Shown here: one piece after another, positions 29,444 to 39,937 of the stretch
How the letters are laid out: every line of letters begins with the position of its first letter
Position numbering within the stretch: position 1 is the first letter of the stretch
NCBI RefSeq assembly: GCF_017794765.1
Contig: NZ_CP051236.1
Coordinates: 2,804,176-2,868,175, forward strand
Reading direction: 5' to 3'
Source of the DNA: Nitratireductor sp.
GTDB lineage: Bacteria > Pseudomonadota > Alphaproteobacteria > Rhizobiales > Rhizobiaceae
Length of the DNA: 64,000 bases
Notes under the pieces: generated by a model
What the model was told of the DNA's origin: nothing
Database searches by the model: none
Seen by the model: the letters and a program-made list of their open reading frames with translations, nothing else
Translations under genes and position numbers: made by a program

Positions 29444-30550
29444 ATGATGAGCGACACGAAACCTCAGAAACATCTGCCGCTGGAAGCGTTGCATGAAGAG
29501 GCAAACGCCCGGTTCGGCACGTTTGCCGGCTGGCGCATGCCGCTGACCTATCCTGCCGGCGTGATGAAAGAGCATCTTCACACGCGCGAAAGCGCGGGGC
29601 TCTTCGACATTTCCCACATGCAGCTTTTCGAGGTTGAAGGCTCAGATGCTGGCGAATTCCTGTCGCGCGCCTGCCCCCTCGACGCAGCCGCCCTGAAGGA
29701 AGGCCAGTCGAAATACACCGTTCTTCTCAACGAGAACGCCGGCATCATTGACGATCTGATTGTCACCCGCCTTGGCGAAAACCGCTTTATGGTGGTTGCC
29801 AATGCCGGCAATGCGGACAAGGACGAAGCGCATTTCCGCGCCATTGCTACCGAGTTCGAGGTTTCGTTCACCCCGCTTGAACGTGTGCTCCTGGCGCTAC
29901 AGGGGCCCGAAGCCGAGGCCGTCATGATTGCAGCCGGGCTCGATCTGAGCGACCTCACCTTCATGACCGGCACAGAACCCCGCGAGGGCTGGTTCGCAGC
30001 CCGCTCGGGCTATACCGGTGAAGACGGTTTCGAGGTCGCCCTGCCCCTCGATGAAGCCGAGCGCTTCGCCCGCACGCTGCTCGACGATGAACGCGTCCAT
30101 TGGGTCGGTCTTGCCGCCCGCGACAGCCTGCGCCTGGAAGCAGGCCTGTGCCTGCATGGTCAGGATCTTGACGAAAACACCGATCCGGCAAGTGCAGCCA
30201 TCCTCTGGGCCGTCCCGAAGGCACTGCGAGAAGAAGGCAAATTCATCGGCGCGCAGGCATTGCAGAAAATCATCGCGGACGGCGCAGTGGAAAAGCGCGT
30301 CGGTCTGAAGCCGGAAGGGCGTCAGCCGGTCCGTGCCGGTGCACTGTTGATCAGCGACGCGGGCGAGACGGTCGGTCGCGTCACATCCGGCGGGTTTGGC
30401 CCATCGGCTGGGCATCCGGTGGCCATGGGCTATGTGGCCAGATCGCTCTCTGAACCCGGCACCCGTCTTTTTACCGAAGTGCGCGGCAACCGCATCGCAC
30501 TCGATGTTCATCCCCTTCCCTTCACGCCGCAGCGCTACAAAAAAGGATAA
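29444..30550 (+). CDS. gcvT: Glycine cleavage system T protein (aminomethyltransferase)
   Basis: Two ATG codons (29444 and 29447) follow GGAGGA directly; the second, with 3 bases of spacing, may be preferred. The product is about 368 residues. [16 protein letters not shown], the [11 protein letters not shown] motif and the [18 protein letters not shown] block with its tetrahydrofolate-contacting residues identify the T protein. It releases ammonia from the aminomethyl group carried by GcvH and passes the one-carbon unit to tetrahydrofolate. It is the first gene of gcvT-gcvH-gcvP and is controlled by the glycine riboswitch. Confidence 0.96.
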   Translation: MMSDTKPQKHLPLEALHEEANARFGTFAGWRMPLTYPAGVMKEHLHTRESAGLFDISHMQLFEVEGSDAGEFLSRACPLDAAALKEGQSKYTVLLNENAGIIDDLIVTRLGENRFMVVANAGNADKDEAHFRAIATEFEVSFTPLERVLLALQGPEAEAVMIAAGLDLSDLTFMTGTEPREGWFAARSGYTGEDGFEVALPLDEAERFARTLLDDERVHWVGLAARDSLRLEAGLCLHGQDLDENTDPASAAILWAVPKALREEGKFIGAQALQKIIADGAVEKRVGLKPEGRQPVRAGALLISDAGETVGRVTSGGFGPSAGHPVAMGYVARSLSEPGTRLFTEVRGNRIALDVHPLPFTPQRYKKG

Positions 30551-30557
30551 CAGCCAG

Positions 30558-30926
30558 ATGAGCCAGACCTACTTCACCGAAGACCACGAGTGGATCAAAG
30601 TCGAGAACGGCGTCGCAACCGTCGGCATCACCGACTATGCGCAGGAACAACTCGGCGATCTGGTTTTCGTGGAACTGCCCGAAACCGGCGCGACGCTTTC
30701 AAAGGGCGACACAGCCGTTGTGGTGGAATCCGTGAAAGCTGCATCCGACGTGTACGCGCCCGCCGACGGCGAGATTTCCGAGGTGAACGATGCTCTTGCG
30801 AGCGACCCCGCGCTTATCAACTCCGCCCCAACCGGCGATGGCTGGCTTTGGAAGATGAAGCTCTCCGACGAAAGCCAGCTTGAAGGCCTGATGGACGAAG
30901 CCGCCTACAAGGCGTCGATTGCCTGA
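30558..30926 (+). CDS. gcvH: Glycine cleavage system H protein
   Basis: This 122-residue lipoyl carrier starts [14 protein letters not shown], 7 bases after gcvT. The lipoylation lysine is Lys60 in [15 protein letters not shown]. It shuttles the aminomethyl intermediate between the P, T and L proteins. Its length and hairpin position are standard. gcvP follows after 9 bases. Confidence 0.97.
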   Translation: MSQTYFTEDHEWIKVENGVATVGITDYAQEQLGDLVFVELPETGATLSKGDTAVVVESVKAASDVYAPADGEISEVNDALASDPALINSAPTGDGWLWKMKLSDESQLEGLMDEAAYKASIA

Positions 30927-30935
30927 GGAAACACC

Positions 30936-33737
30936 ATGCCCGCCAAATCGCTCCCTTTTGCCGCCCGCCATATCGGCCCGCGCGGTGAGGAAACCAAGGC
31001 CATGCTGGCCACGCTTGGTGTTCCCTCACTGGAAACGCTGATCACGCAGGCGGTGCCAAATTCCATCCGCTTCGACCGCCCGCTCGACCTGCCGCAGGCA
31101 GCCAGCGAAACCGAAGCCCTCAACGAGCTCGGCGCCGCCATGCGCCAGAACAAGGTGCTGAAGAGCTTTATCGGGACCGGCTATCACGGCGTGAAGGTGC
31201 CGCCGGTCATACAGCGCAATCTGTTCGAAAATCCGGCCTGGTATACGGCGTACACGCCCTATCAGTCGGAAATCAGCCAGGGCCGCCTGGAGCTTTTGTT
31301 CCACTTCCAGACACTGGTGACGGAACTGACTGGCCTGCCTGTCGCCTCGGCGTCACTTCTGGATGAGGGATCGGCAGTGGCTGAGGCCGTGGGCATTGCC
31401 TGGCGGCACCATCGCTCCAGACGCAACAGGCTGGCACTCGCCGGTGAACTCCATCCGCAAACGCATGATGTGGTCGTCACCCGCGCCGAACCATTGGGCA
31501 TCGAGGTCGACGGCAACACGATCGACGAAGACACATTCGCCCTTATCGTGCCTTGGGCGGATACATATGGCGTCTATGGCGACCACGGCGCACTCATCGC
31601 CGAAGCCAAAGACAAGGGCGCCATTGTCATCATGGTGGCTGATCCTCTTGGCCTCCTTCTCAGCGAAACGCCGGCATCGCTCGATGCAGACATCGCGGTG
31701 GGCTCGATGCAGCGTTTCGGCGTCCCCATGGGTTTCGGCGGACCGCACGCAGCTTACTGCGCCGTTTCCGACAAGCTCACGCGCCTGATGCCGGGTCGCC
31801 TTGTCGGCCAATCCGTCGATGCACATGGCCGTCCGGGCTACCGCCTCGCACTGCAGACCCGCGAGCAGCACATTCGCCGCGACAAGGCGACCTCCAACAT
31901 CTGCACTGCGCAAGCCCTGCTTGCCAATATGGCAGCAGCCTTTGCCATATGGCACGGACCGGAAGGGCTCGTTGCCATTGCCGAAGGCATCCACGCGCGT
32001 GCGTCACGTCTTCATGCAGCGCTGAAAGCCGCAGGCATCGGGCTTGCGGGCGACACGATCTTCGATACGGTGACCGCCATCGTTCCGGGCAAGGCCGAGG
32101 AAATCGCCCAGAAAGCCGAGGCTGGCGGCCGTCTCCTTCGCGTAATCGACGCGGATCGGATCGGGATCAATATCGACGAGACCACCGACGAAGATGATCT
32201 TGCAGCCCTTGCCGCCCTGTTCGGCGCGAAACTGCCGGATGATGCACCGCGGCTCGCGCCGTCAAAAGCGCGCGACGAAGGCTTTCTCACCCAGCCCGAC
32301 TTCCATGCCCACCGCTCGGAAACGGAAATGATGCGCTTCCTGCGCCGGCTCGCCGACAAGGATCTGGCACTGGACCGCGCCATGATCCCGCTCGGCTCCT
32401 GCACCATGAAGCTCAACGCTGCAGCCGAGATGATGCCCGTGAGCTGGCCGGAAGTGGCAGGCCTGCATCCGTTTGCTCCGACCGAGCACACGGCAGGCTA
32501 TCGCCGGATGATCGATGATCTCGACCGCTGGCTGTCGGAAATCACGGGCTTCGATGCGGTCTCGCTTCAGCCCAATGCCGGCAGCCAGGGCGAATATGCC
32601 GGGCTTCTGGCGATCCGCCGCTATCATGCCGAGCGCGGCGAGGCCGATCGCGATATCTGCCTCATCCCCTCCTCCGCCCATGGCACCAATCCTGCGTCTG
32701 CCTCCATGGCGGGTATGCGGGTGGTGGTCGTGCGCTGCACCGACGATGGCAATATCGACCAGGACGATCTGAAGGCGAAGGCGGCGGAACATTCAGACAG
32801 GCTTGCCGCTCTCATGCTCACCTACCCGTCAACCCACGGCGTGTTCGAGGAGGGCGTGCGCGACATGTGCGCGGTCATCCACGAGCATGGCGGCCAGGTC
32901 TATTTCGACGGCGCCAACCTCAACGCCATGGTCGGTCTTGCCCGTCCGGGCGATCTGGGCGCGGATGTCTGCCATCTGAACCTGCACAAAACCTTCTGTA
33001 TTCCCCACGGCGGCGGAGGGCCGGGTGTCGGACCCATCGGCGTCAAGGCACATCTGAAGCCGTTCGTGCCGGGCCATGTGGCTCTGGGCAGCGGCCAGGC
33101 GGTGGCGGCCGCGCCCTATGGCAGCGCGTCGATCCTGCCGATCACGTGGATGTATATCCGCATGATGGGTGGAGACGGACTCAAACGGGCGACGGAAATG
33201 GCAATCCTCAACGCCAACTACATCGCTCACAGGCTGAAGGAGCACTACCCCGTGCTCTATAAGGGCCGCAATGACCGGGTCGCGCATGAGTGCATTCTCG
33301 ACACGCGCGTTTTCAAGGATCGTGCCGGCATCACCGTCGACGACATCGCCAAGCGGCTCATCGACTATGGCTTCCACGCCCCCACCATGAGCTTTCCCGT
33401 TGCGGGAACACTGATGGTGGAGCCGACGGAATCGGAGCCGAAGAGCGAGGTTGATCGCTTCTGCCAGGCGATGATCTCCATCGCCAGGGAAGCAACGAAA
33501 GTGGAAAAGGGCGAGTGGCCCAGGGACGACAATCCGCTGGTCAACGCTCCGCACACCGCCATGGAGCTGATGGGCGACGAGTGGACACACCCCTACAGCC
33601 GCAGTGAAGCCGCCTTCCCCGAAGGTTCGCTCGCTTCCGCTTCCAAATACTGGCCGCCAGTATCACGGGTGGACAATGTCGGTGGCGACCGCAATCTGGT
33701 CTGCGCCTGCCCGCCCATCGAAGCGCTGGCAAGCTGA
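30936..33737 (+). CDS. gcvP: Glycine cleavage system P protein (glycine decarboxylase)
   Basis: The 933-residue protein is the full-length, single-chain form in which the two halves found separately in some bacteria are joined. The pyridoxal-phosphate lysine lies in [18 protein letters not shown] in the C-terminal half, and the N-terminal half includes the [12 protein letters not shown] block. It decarboxylates glycine and loads the aminomethyl group onto GcvH. It is the last gene of the riboswitch-controlled operon and is followed by a strong hairpin. The L protein is not encoded here. Confidence 0.97.
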   Translation: MPAKSLPFAARHIGPRGEETKAMLATLGVPSLETLITQAVPNSIRFDRPLDLPQAASETEALNELGAAMRQNKVLKSFIGTGYHGVKVPPVIQRNLFENPAWYTAYTPYQSEISQGRLELLFHFQTLVTELTGLPVASASLLDEGSAVAEAVGIAWRHHRSRRNRLALAGELHPQTHDVVVTRAEPLGIEVDGNTIDEDTFALIVPWADTYGVYGDHGALIAEAKDKGAIVIMVADPLGLLLSETPASLDADIAVGSMQRFGVPMGFGGPHAAYCAVSDKLTRLMPGRLVGQSVDAHGRPGYRLALQTREQHIRRDKATSNICTAQALLANMAAAFAIWHGPEGLVAIAEGIHARASRLHAALKAAGIGLAGDTIFDTVTAIVPGKAEEIAQKAEAGGRLLRVIDADRIGINIDETTDEDDLAALAALFGAKLPDDAPRLAPSKARDEGFLTQPDFHAHRSETEMMRFLRRLADKDLALDRAMIPLGSCTMKLNAAAEMMPVSWPEVAGLHPFAPTEHTAGYRRMIDDLDRWLSEITGFDAVSLQPNAGSQGEYAGLLAIRRYHAERGEADRDICLIPSSAHGTNPASASMAGMRVVVVRCTDDGNIDQDDLKAKAAEHSDRLAALMLTYPSTHGVFEEGVRDMCAVIHEHGGQVYFDGANLNAMVGLARPGDLGADVCHLNLHKTFCIPHGGGGPGVGPIGVKAHLKPFVPGHVALGSGQAVAAAPYGSASILPITWMYIRMMGGDGLKRATEMAILNANYIAHRLKEHYPVLYKGRNDRVAHECILDTRVFKDRAGITVDDIAKRLIDYGFHAPTMSFPVAGTLMVEPTESEPKSEVDRFCQAMISIAREATKVEKGEWPRDDNPLVNAPHTAMELMGDEWTHPYSRSEAAFPEGSLASASKYWPPVSRVDNVGGDRNLVCACPPIEALAS

Positions 33738-33750
33738 CGCTTGCCCCACA

Positions 33751-33779
33751 GATCATCTCCCCGCGATGGGGAGATGATC
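33751..33779 (+). terminator. Terminator-like hairpin after gcvP
   Basis: A perfect 12-base inverted repeat (GATCATCTCCCC at 33751-33762 and its complement at 33768-33779) with a 5-base loop starts 14 bases after the gcvP stop. Only a short T stretch follows (CATTTTG), so termination may be partial. Confidence 0.65.
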
Positions 33780-33929
33780 GCTCATTTTGCCTACGGCTCT
33801 TGGCTGGGCCCCGCGCTTTCTGTTAAAGCGTCGTCTACACACTCCGAACGGAACCGGAACAGGCTTCGCTTTGCCTTGGAAACCATGGCAAACTGCGATG
33901 TGATTCGCGGACAGGACACCACACGCTTC

Positions 33930-35987
33930 ATGGACGACAACAACGACCTCTTCGCCGGAATGCCCGCAAATGTGGAACGTGCGAAAGCACCGGAGCCGGC
34001 AGCACCGGCGCGCAAGGCCGCATCGCGGCCCGCGCCTTCTGCCTCATCCGTGAGCTCCAGCGAGGGTTATAGCGCCGCAGACATCGAGGTTCTGGAAGGA
34101 CTTGAGCCCGTTCGCCGACGTCCCGGCATGTATATCGGCGGCACCGACGACAAGGCGTTGCATCACCTCTTCGCCGAAGTCATCGACAACTCGATGGACG
34201 AGGCGGTGGCCGGTCATGCCACCTTCATCGAAGTGGAGCTTGACGCGGAAGGCTTTCTCTCCGTCACCGACAACGGCCGCGGCATCCCGGTCGACCCGCA
34301 CCCGAAGTTCAGGGACAAATCGGCGCTCGAAGTCATCATGACCACGCTGCACGCTGGCGGAAAATTCGATTCCAAGGTCTACGAGACCTCCGGCGGTCTG
34401 CATGGCGTCGGCGTTTCTGTCGTGAATGCACTCTCCGAACTCCTCGAAGTCGAAGTGGCGCGCAATCGCCAGCTCTTCCGTCAGACCTTTTCGCGCGGCC
34501 TGCCGCAGGGCGGGCTCGAAAAGCTCGGCGACGTTCACAACCGTCGCGGCACGAAGGTGCGCTTCAAGCCGGATGAGCAGATCTTCGGCAAGGGCGCCAG
34601 GTTCGAACCTGCGCGCCTCTACCGCATGGCACGGTCCAAGGCGTATCTTTTCGGTGGTGTCGAGATCCGCTGGGTCTGTGCACCCGAACTGATCGGTGAA
34701 AAGGACCAGACACCGGACAAGGCCACCTTCCACTTCCCCGGCGGTCTGAAGGACTATCTGATCGCCTCGCTTGACGGGCAGTTTCAGGTCACGAAGGAAG
34801 TCTTTTCCGGCCGTAGCGAGAAAACCTCAGGACATGGCGCAGTCGAATGGGCCATCACCTGGTATGGCGGCGACGCCATGCTCAATTCCTATTGTAACAC
34901 GGTGCCCACGCCCGAAGGCGGAACCCACGAAACCGGCTTCCGCAACGCGCTCCTGCGCGGTCTTCGCGGCTATGCCGAGCTCACCGGCAACAAGCGCGCT
35001 TCCATCATCACCTCCGAAGACGTGATGATCTCGGCCGCCGGCATGCTCTCCGTCTTCGTGCGCGAGCCGGAGTTCGTTGGCCAGACCAAGGACAAGCTCG
35101 CAACGGCTGCCGCCATGCGCATCGTTGAAAACGCCGTGCGCGATCCGTTCGATCACTGGTTGGCCGAAAACCCGCAGGAAGCCTCGAAGCTTCTCGACTG
35201 GGTTGTCGCGCGCGCCGACGAGCGACTTCGCCGCCGTCAGGAGCGGGAGGTCAGCCGCAAGAGTGCGGTGCGCAAGCTGCGCCTTCCCGGAAAGCTCGCC
35301 GACTGCACCATGGGAGCTGCAGCGGGCGCTGAAATCTTCATCGTTGAGGGCGACTCGGCCGGCGGCTCCGCCAAGCAGGCTCGCAACCGCGCCAGTCAGG
35401 CCGTTCTGCCACTACGCGGCAAGATTTTGAACGTGGCAAGTGCGGGCACGGGAAAGCTCGCCGCCAACCAGCAAATCTCCGACATCGTTCAGGCGCTCGG
35501 CTGTGGCACCAGGTCGAAATACCGAGAAGACGATCTGCGCTACGATCGCGTGATCATCATGACGGACGCCGATGTCGACGGCGCGCATATCGCCTCTCTG
35601 CTGATCACCTTCTTTTACCAGGAGATGCCGCAGCTTATCGAGAACGGGCATCTCTACATGGCCGTACCCCCGCTCTACCGCATCAGCCAGGGCGGCAAGA
35701 CCATGTATGCGCGCGATGATGCGCATAAGGACGAGCTTCTGGAAACGGAATTCACGGGACGCGGCAAAGTCGAGATCGGGCGCTTCAAGGGTCTTGGCGA
35801 GATGATGGCGAGCCAACTCAAGGAAACGACCATGGATCCGGCCAAACGCACATTGCTGCGCGTGTCGGTTCTCGATGGCGAGGAAGCGACAAAGAGCGCC
35901 ATCGATTCCCTGATGGGCACCAAACCGGAAGCGCGTTTCCGCTTTATTCAGGAAAACGCAGAGTTCGCCGACGAGCTGGATATCTAA
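33930..35987 (+). CDS. parE: DNA topoisomerase IV subunit B
   Basis: The preferred start is ATG 33930 (MDDNNDLFAGMP), giving 685 residues; earlier in-frame starts at 33741 and 33885 would add unrelated residues overlapping the terminator region. The ATPase domain shows VIDNSMDEA, DNGRGIPVD and the GGLHGVGVSVVNAL loop. The TOPRIM part has FIVEGDSAGGSA and MTDADVDGAHI. The lack of the long GyrB insertion and the substitution pattern (SAGGSAKQARNRASQAVLPLRGKILNV) favour ParE over GyrB. With ParC it unlinks daughter chromosomes. A proline/alanine-rich, probably flexible stretch lies at residues about 18-45. Confidence 0.93.
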   Translation: MDDNNDLFAGMPANVERAKAPEPAAPARKAASRPAPSASSVSSSEGYSAADIEVLEGLEPVRRRPGMYIGGTDDKALHHLFAEVIDNSMDEAVAGHATFIEVELDAEGFLSVTDNGRGIPVDPHPKFRDKSALEVIMTTLHAGGKFDSKVYETSGGLHGVGVSVVNALSELLEVEVARNRQLFRQTFSRGLPQGGLEKLGDVHNRRGTKVRFKPDEQIFGKGARFEPARLYRMARSKAYLFGGVEIRWVCAPELIGEKDQTPDKATFHFPGGLKDYLIASLDGQFQVTKEVFSGRSEKTSGHGAVEWAITWYGGDAMLNSYCNTVPTPEGGTHETGFRNALLRGLRGYAELTGNKRASIITSEDVMISAAGMLSVFVREPEFVGQTKDKLATAAAMRIVENAVRDPFDHWLAENPQEASKLLDWVVARADERLRRRQEREVSRKSAVRKLRLPGKLADCTMGAAAGAEIFIVEGDSAGGSAKQARNRASQAVLPLRGKILNVASAGTGKLAANQQISDIVQALGCGTRSKYREDDLRYDRVIIMTDADVDGAHIASLLITFFYQEMPQLIENGHLYMAVPPLYRISQGGKTMYARDDAHKDELLETEFTGRGKVEIGRFKGLGEMMASQLKETTMDPAKRTLLRVSVLDGEEATKSAIDSLMGTKPEARFRFIQENAEFADELDI

Positions 35988-36000
35988 TCCGCCCGATTCT

Positions 36001-37146
36001 TCAGGCCGCTGCTATCGCCTGCGCCTGAATGCGCGCATTTTCGCGCAGGGCATCGAGATGAATGGACCGCAAGAGACCGGCCAGTTCTGCAGCATCTGCT
36101 GCAGGGCCGCCCTGTCCCGGCGTTGCACCGATGCTCTCAAGCATCAGCCAGGAAACTTCCTGGGCGCCCGCTACCCTTTTGCCCAGCGCAACCTCACGCC
36201 ACACGGCCAAGGCTCGAGTGATCGGTGCATGAACAGGCTTTGCGAGACCTGCTTTCTTAAAAAGCGCGGCCAACGGTAAATCCCGTCCGTTCACCAGAAG
36301 CCCCCCGATCCGTGCCAGAGACTCCCCTGTCAACGTTGCGAGTACATGACCGAAAAAGTCGATCTTCCCATGGGCAACAAGTCGGACGATGAAGCTGGTT
36401 GTCAGCTCCCCCTGAATGCGGAGGTGCTCGACCATTGCCCCATGCTCTTCAGCCTCAATGGTCTCGATCAGCGTAAGCGAAGCACGGATACATGCATCCC
36501 GGGTGAGCTTTTCCGCCCGCGCCGCGCCCACCAGCGCTCGCACGAAAGGAGCGTCACGCAAGGTTTCACCCAGCTGTCGCAAGAGCACGTGACGGCAATC
36601 CGATGGCAAACGAGGGTCCGCAGCCAGTTTTTCGCGCAGGCGCGCGTCGTGTCCATGGCGTTCGATCATGCGGCGGAAACTCACGGCCGCGATGTCCGCG
36701 CTCGAATTTTCCGCCAGTGCCAGACAAGCCTCGAGCGCCCCAACCTCCGCAATGGCGGCCGAAACACTCATACTCAGATGTGCACGGCGCGCTATAAGGC
36801 ATTGGGTGGCCTCTCTCTCGTCCGCGACCCGATCGATGAGATCGGTGTCGGACAAAACCGGCGAGCGCGCCAGGATCGGCGCGGCAACGTCGGGCTGATC
36901 GGAGGCAAGAGCCGCCACGACCTGTACGGGTGCGTGCCGGCTCATGGAAAGCGCCTCTGCGAGCGCGAATCGCACCTTGGAAGATGGATCGTCGAGCAAA
37001 GCCGTTAGCGCGGCTTCGGCCGCGTAGCGATCATCGAACGGCAGTTCTCCATCGAGATAAGCTCTGGCGAGGGCCGCCGCCGCGCCCGCTCGTTCGGCCA
37101 CTTTTGCCGTCTGCGTCCATTTGAGAAAATGCTGAACCACCTGCAC
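36001..37146 (-). CDS. DUF2336 domain-containing protein
   Basis: This 381-residue protein is mainly helical and repetitive, with HEAT-like repeats in the N-terminal half (ALLDDPSSKVRFALAEALS, VAALASDQPDVAAPILARSP). That fits DUF2336, an alphaproteobacterial family of unknown function. There is no signal peptide or membrane segment. It converges on parE with only 13 bases between the stop codons. HEAT-like surfaces usually bind other proteins; the partner is unknown. Confidence 0.85.
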   Translation of the reverse strand: MQVVQHFLKWTQTAKVAERAGAAAALARAYLDGELPFDDRYAAEAALTALLDDPSSKVRFALAEALSMSRHAPVQVVAALASDQPDVAAPILARSPVLSDTDLIDRVADEREATQCLIARRAHLSMSVSAAIAEVGALEACLALAENSSADIAAVSFRRMIERHGHDARLREKLAADPRLPSDCRHVLLRQLGETLRDAPFVRALVGAARAEKLTRDACIRASLTLIETIEAEEHGAMVEHLRIQGELTTSFIVRLVAHGKIDFFGHVLATLTGESLARIGGLLVNGRDLPLAALFKKAGLAKPVHAPITRALAVWREVALGKRVAGAQEVSWLMLESIGATPGQGGPAADAAELAGLLRSIHLDALRENARIQAQAIAAA

Positions 37147-37283
37147 GAAGTCACACTCCCGCCCTGACTAAGTCAAACCTAGCGTGAATTCGTATAGGAA
37201 ACGTTTACCATAAGTGCCGACTTGCGGCCTGCGCCCGCCCCCCCTATCAAGAGACAGATCATGCTTTGGACGGGAGGAGCCCA

Positions 37284-37736
37284 ATGGCGGGCCTTTATCT
37301 TGAGGAATTCCAGCCAGGACAGGTGTTTCAACACACACTGCGCAAAAGCGTCACCGAAAGCGACAACGTGCTGTTTTCAACCATGACGCTGAACCCTCAG
37401 CCCTTGCACATCGATTTTGATTTTGCACAGAAAACTGAATGGGGCAAACCTCTGGTCAACTCACTCTTCACCCTCGGTCTGATGATCGGAATCTCGGTCC
37501 ACGACACCACGCTCGGCACAACGATAGCCAACCTTGGAATGACCGACACCAGTTTTCCGAACCCGGTGTTCCACGGCGACACCATCCGCGTCGAGACGGA
37601 GGTGAAGTCGGTGCGTGAATCGAAATCAAAACCCGATCGGGGCATCGTGGAGTTTGAGCATCGCGCCTTCAATCAGGACGACAAGCTCGTGGCCCGCTGT
37701 CTGCGCCAGGCGATGATCCTCAAGAAGAATGCTTGA
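37284..37736 (+). CDS. MaoC family dehydratase
   Basis: The 150-residue hot-dog-fold protein starts at ATG 37284, 5 bases after a GGAGGAG ribosome binding site. Features include the N-terminal DNVLFSTMTLNPQPLHID block, where the family's catalytic Asp/His pair lies, and NPVFHGDTIRVETEV. MaoC-type enzymes hydrate enoyl-CoA thioesters. The CoA-lyase gene begins 3 bases after this gene, implying consecutive steps on CoA thioesters such as mesaconyl- and malyl-type compounds; the exact substrate is uncertain. Confidence 0.88.
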   Translation: MAGLYLEEFQPGQVFQHTLRKSVTESDNVLFSTMTLNPQPLHIDFDFAQKTEWGKPLVNSLFTLGLMIGISVHDTTLGTTIANLGMTDTSFPNPVFHGDTIRVETEVKSVRESKSKPDRGIVEFEHRAFNQDDKLVARCLRQAMILKKNA

Positions 37737-37738
37737 AC

Positions 37739-38617
37739 ATGCGCTCTCTGCTCTTTGTTCCAGGGGATTCTGATCGCAAGCTTGAAAAGGCTCTGCACAC
37801 GTCGTGCGACGTTCTGATCGCTGATCTGGAAGATTCTGTAGGTCTAGACAAGAAGGAAGAAGCTCGTCGCGTCACCGCGGTATTTCTGGAACACGCGCGA
37901 GCGCACACAAAAGCCCGGCTCTTTGTGCGCGTGAATGACCTGACCTCCGGATTGATCAATGATGATCTCGCAGGCGTCATGAAAGCCAAACCGGATGGCA
38001 TCATGCTGCCCAAGGCCGAAGGCGGCGGCGACGTGGCGCGTCTTGCAACGGCGCTGCGCGTTCACGAGGCGGAAATCGGGGTTGCAGACGGACAAACACG
38101 CATTCTGCCGATTATCACGGAAACGGCGCTGGGTGTTCTGAGTGCAGCCAGCTATCGCAACTCCAGTCCACGCCTTTGCGGGCTCACCTGGGGAGCCGAA
38201 GATCTCTCCGCACATATCGGCGCGCTTACCGCTCGCCATGAAGACGGCAGCTATACACCACTATTCCAGCTCGCACGCAGCATAACGCTTCTGGCTGCGG
38301 CGGCAGCGGGAGTTCCGGCCATTGACACCGTGTTTCCCAATTTCTCCGACACAGAAGCATTTGAGAGAGAATGCCGCACAGCCGCACGCGATGGTTTCGT
38401 CGCCAAGATGGCTATTCATCCAGCCCAGATCGAGCCCATCAACGACATCTTCACCCCCTCCGCTCGAGAGGTAGAGGAAGCGCGCGCGGTGGTGGAGGCA
38501 TTTTCGGCCGCAGGCAATGCAGGCGTGGTCAACATCGGTGGACGCATGTACGACCGCCCGCACCTCGCCCTTGCCAAACGCGTGCTTGAACGTGCCGCGC
38601 AGGTTTCAACGGTTTGA
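37739..38617 (+). CDS. HpcH/HpaI aldolase/CitE-like CoA ester lyase
   Basis: Translation from ATG 37739 gives 292 residues. RSLLFVPGDSDRKLEKA at the N-terminus, the DLEDSV metal-site motif, the LPKAEGGGDV strand and the LTWGAEDLSAHIG block identify the CitE-like branch of the TIM-barrel aldolases. These cleave or hydrolyse 3-hydroxy-acyl-CoA esters such as malyl-CoA, beta-methylmalyl-CoA or citramalyl-CoA. Close coupling to the MaoC gene (3-base gap) points to a shared pathway. I cannot choose between lyase and thioesterase from sequence alone. Confidence 0.88.
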   Translation: MRSLLFVPGDSDRKLEKALHTSCDVLIADLEDSVGLDKKEEARRVTAVFLEHARAHTKARLFVRVNDLTSGLINDDLAGVMKAKPDGIMLPKAEGGGDVARLATALRVHEAEIGVADGQTRILPIITETALGVLSAASYRNSSPRLCGLTWGAEDLSAHIGALTARHEDGSYTPLFQLARSITLLAAAAAGVPAIDTVFPNFSDTEAFERECRTAARDGFVAKMAIHPAQIEPINDIFTPSAREVEEARAVVEAFSAAGNAGVVNIGGRMYDRPHLALAKRVLERAAQVSTV

Positions 38618-38627
38618 TCGAGGAAGT

Positions 38628-39239
38628 TCAGTCACCCTTCCATTGAGGCCGTGTCATCTCGAAAGTCTCGGTGACAGCCGCATAATCGCGATAGCCCAGA
38701 CGCGCCAGATTGCTTGCGGCGACGGCATCGAACTGGCCATTCTTCAGCACGGCCTCGCTGATATGCACTCCCACCACCTCACCGGTAACCACAATCACGC
38801 CTGCCGGAGATCCGTCGAGACCCAGCGGGCGTCGGATCTCGGTTACCCTGCATTCAAGCGCCGCATGACATTCAGCCACGCGCGGCGGCCTTACAAGCTT
38901 TGAAGGAGCTTCTGTGAGCCCCGCATAGGCAAATTCATTGACACCGCGTGGTGCATCGACCGAGCTGGCGTTCAGTTGCTCCGCAAGATGTCGGCTGGCG
39001 AGATTGACGACGAACTCACCATTCTCCTCGGCGTGCGTCGCGCTATCTTTCGCTCCTTCGGAGGAAAAAAACACCAGATGCGGATTGGACGAGATCGCGT
39101 TGAAGAAGGAATAGGGAGCGAGATTGGCTATCCCCTCCTGCGACAGCGTGGAAATCCAGCCAATGGGGCGCGGCGATACAATAGCCTTGAACGGGTCGTG
39201 GGGAAGCCCATGCCCCTTGGACGGTTCGTAAAACATCAT
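38628..39239 (-). CDS. Flavin reductase-like protein
   Basis: The ATG at 39239 overlaps the stop of the upstream nitroreductase gene (ATGA), and the next codon but one can also start, so the product is about 203 residues. The FMN-binding split-barrel motifs are VSPRPIGWISTLSQEG, NLAPYSFFNAISSNPHLVFF and GEFVVNLASRHLAEQ. Such proteins reduce or bind FMN and often serve a partner oxygenase or reductase. Overlap with the nitroreductase gene indicates translational coupling and a functional link. Confidence 0.87.
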   Translation of the reverse strand: MMFYEPSKGHGLPHDPFKAIVSPRPIGWISTLSQEGIANLAPYSFFNAISSNPHLVFFSSEGAKDSATHAEENGEFVVNLASRHLAEQLNASSVDAPRGVNEFAYAGLTEAPSKLVRPPRVAECHAALECRVTEIRRPLGLDGSPAGVIVVTGEVVGVHISEAVLKNGQFDAVAASNLARLGYRDYAAVTETFEMTRPQWKGD

Positions 39240-39820
39240 GCCTCCCACGGTCCGGTATACTCGGAGACAATATCAACAAGGTCCGGACGCGGGCGCTCCT
39301 GAAGTTCCCCCTCATAGGAGCCAATATGCACAAAGCCAACCACGCGCTCCTGCGGCGCAAGCCCCAGTATGCGGCGTCCTTCGGCATCATCCGAATACCA
39401 GTTCGTGATGAGATTGGTCCCATAACCCAGCGCGTTGGCGGCAATCATCAGGTTCATTGCAGCCATGCCGCCGGAGAGGAACATCTCCCATTCGGGAATT
39501 GTCGGGCTGTCCTTCGGGACACAAATCACGCCAATGACCAGCGGGGCCCGCGAAAAGCGGGTCCGCTCCTGCTCGATTCGTGCCTCTGGCAAGTCCGGTT
39601 CCCGCTCCATCGCGCGAGCCGCCAAAGCCTCACCCACCTGATTTCTGACATCGCCCCGGTAAAGGATGAAACGCCAGGGTGTTAACCGACCATGATCGGG
39701 CACCCGCGAGGCCACCTTCAATATGGTCTCGATTTCCTTGTCGGACGGAGCCGGTTCCGCAAGATCCTTCACCGGCGTCGAGCGGCGCGCAAGCATGAAA
39801 TCAAGCACGGATGGGTGCAA
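39236..39820 (-). CDS. Nitroreductase family protein (YdjA-like)
   Basis: The 194-residue protein has the FMN-binding nitroreductase fold: ARRSTPVKDL at the N-terminus, PDHGRLTPWRFI for FMN contacts, GGMAAMNLMIAANALGYGTN in the dimer core and ERVVGFVHIG near the end. The size and PDHGRL motif resemble the small YdjA group. It would use NAD(P)H to reduce nitro- or quinone-like compounds; the natural substrate is unknown. It is the first gene of a two-gene unit with the flavin reductase-like gene. Confidence 0.88.
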   Translation of the reverse strand: MHPSVLDFMLARRSTPVKDLAEPAPSDKEIETILKVASRVPDHGRLTPWRFILYRGDVRNQVGEALAARAMEREPDLPEARIEQERTRFSRAPLVIGVICVPKDSPTIPEWEMFLSGGMAAMNLMIAANALGYGTNLITNWYSDDAEGRRILGLAPQERVVGFVHIGSYEGELQERPRPDLVDIVSEYTGPWEA

Positions 39821-39937
39821 TTTTCTGTCTCCTGTAGGATATGATGGCCTGAATCAGGCAGAGTGTTCTGCGAGAGCTTTCGTTTCGTGGAATTCAGATC
39901 GCACAATCGCCTTGAAATTGCCACCGCCTTGGGCTTC

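Noticed and set aside
33741..33929. An N-terminal extension of ParE starting at 33741
   Set aside because: It would begin 3 bases after gcvP and translate through the hairpin at 33751-33779; the extra 63 residues have no ParE-like character, and ATG 33930 gives the expected N-terminus.
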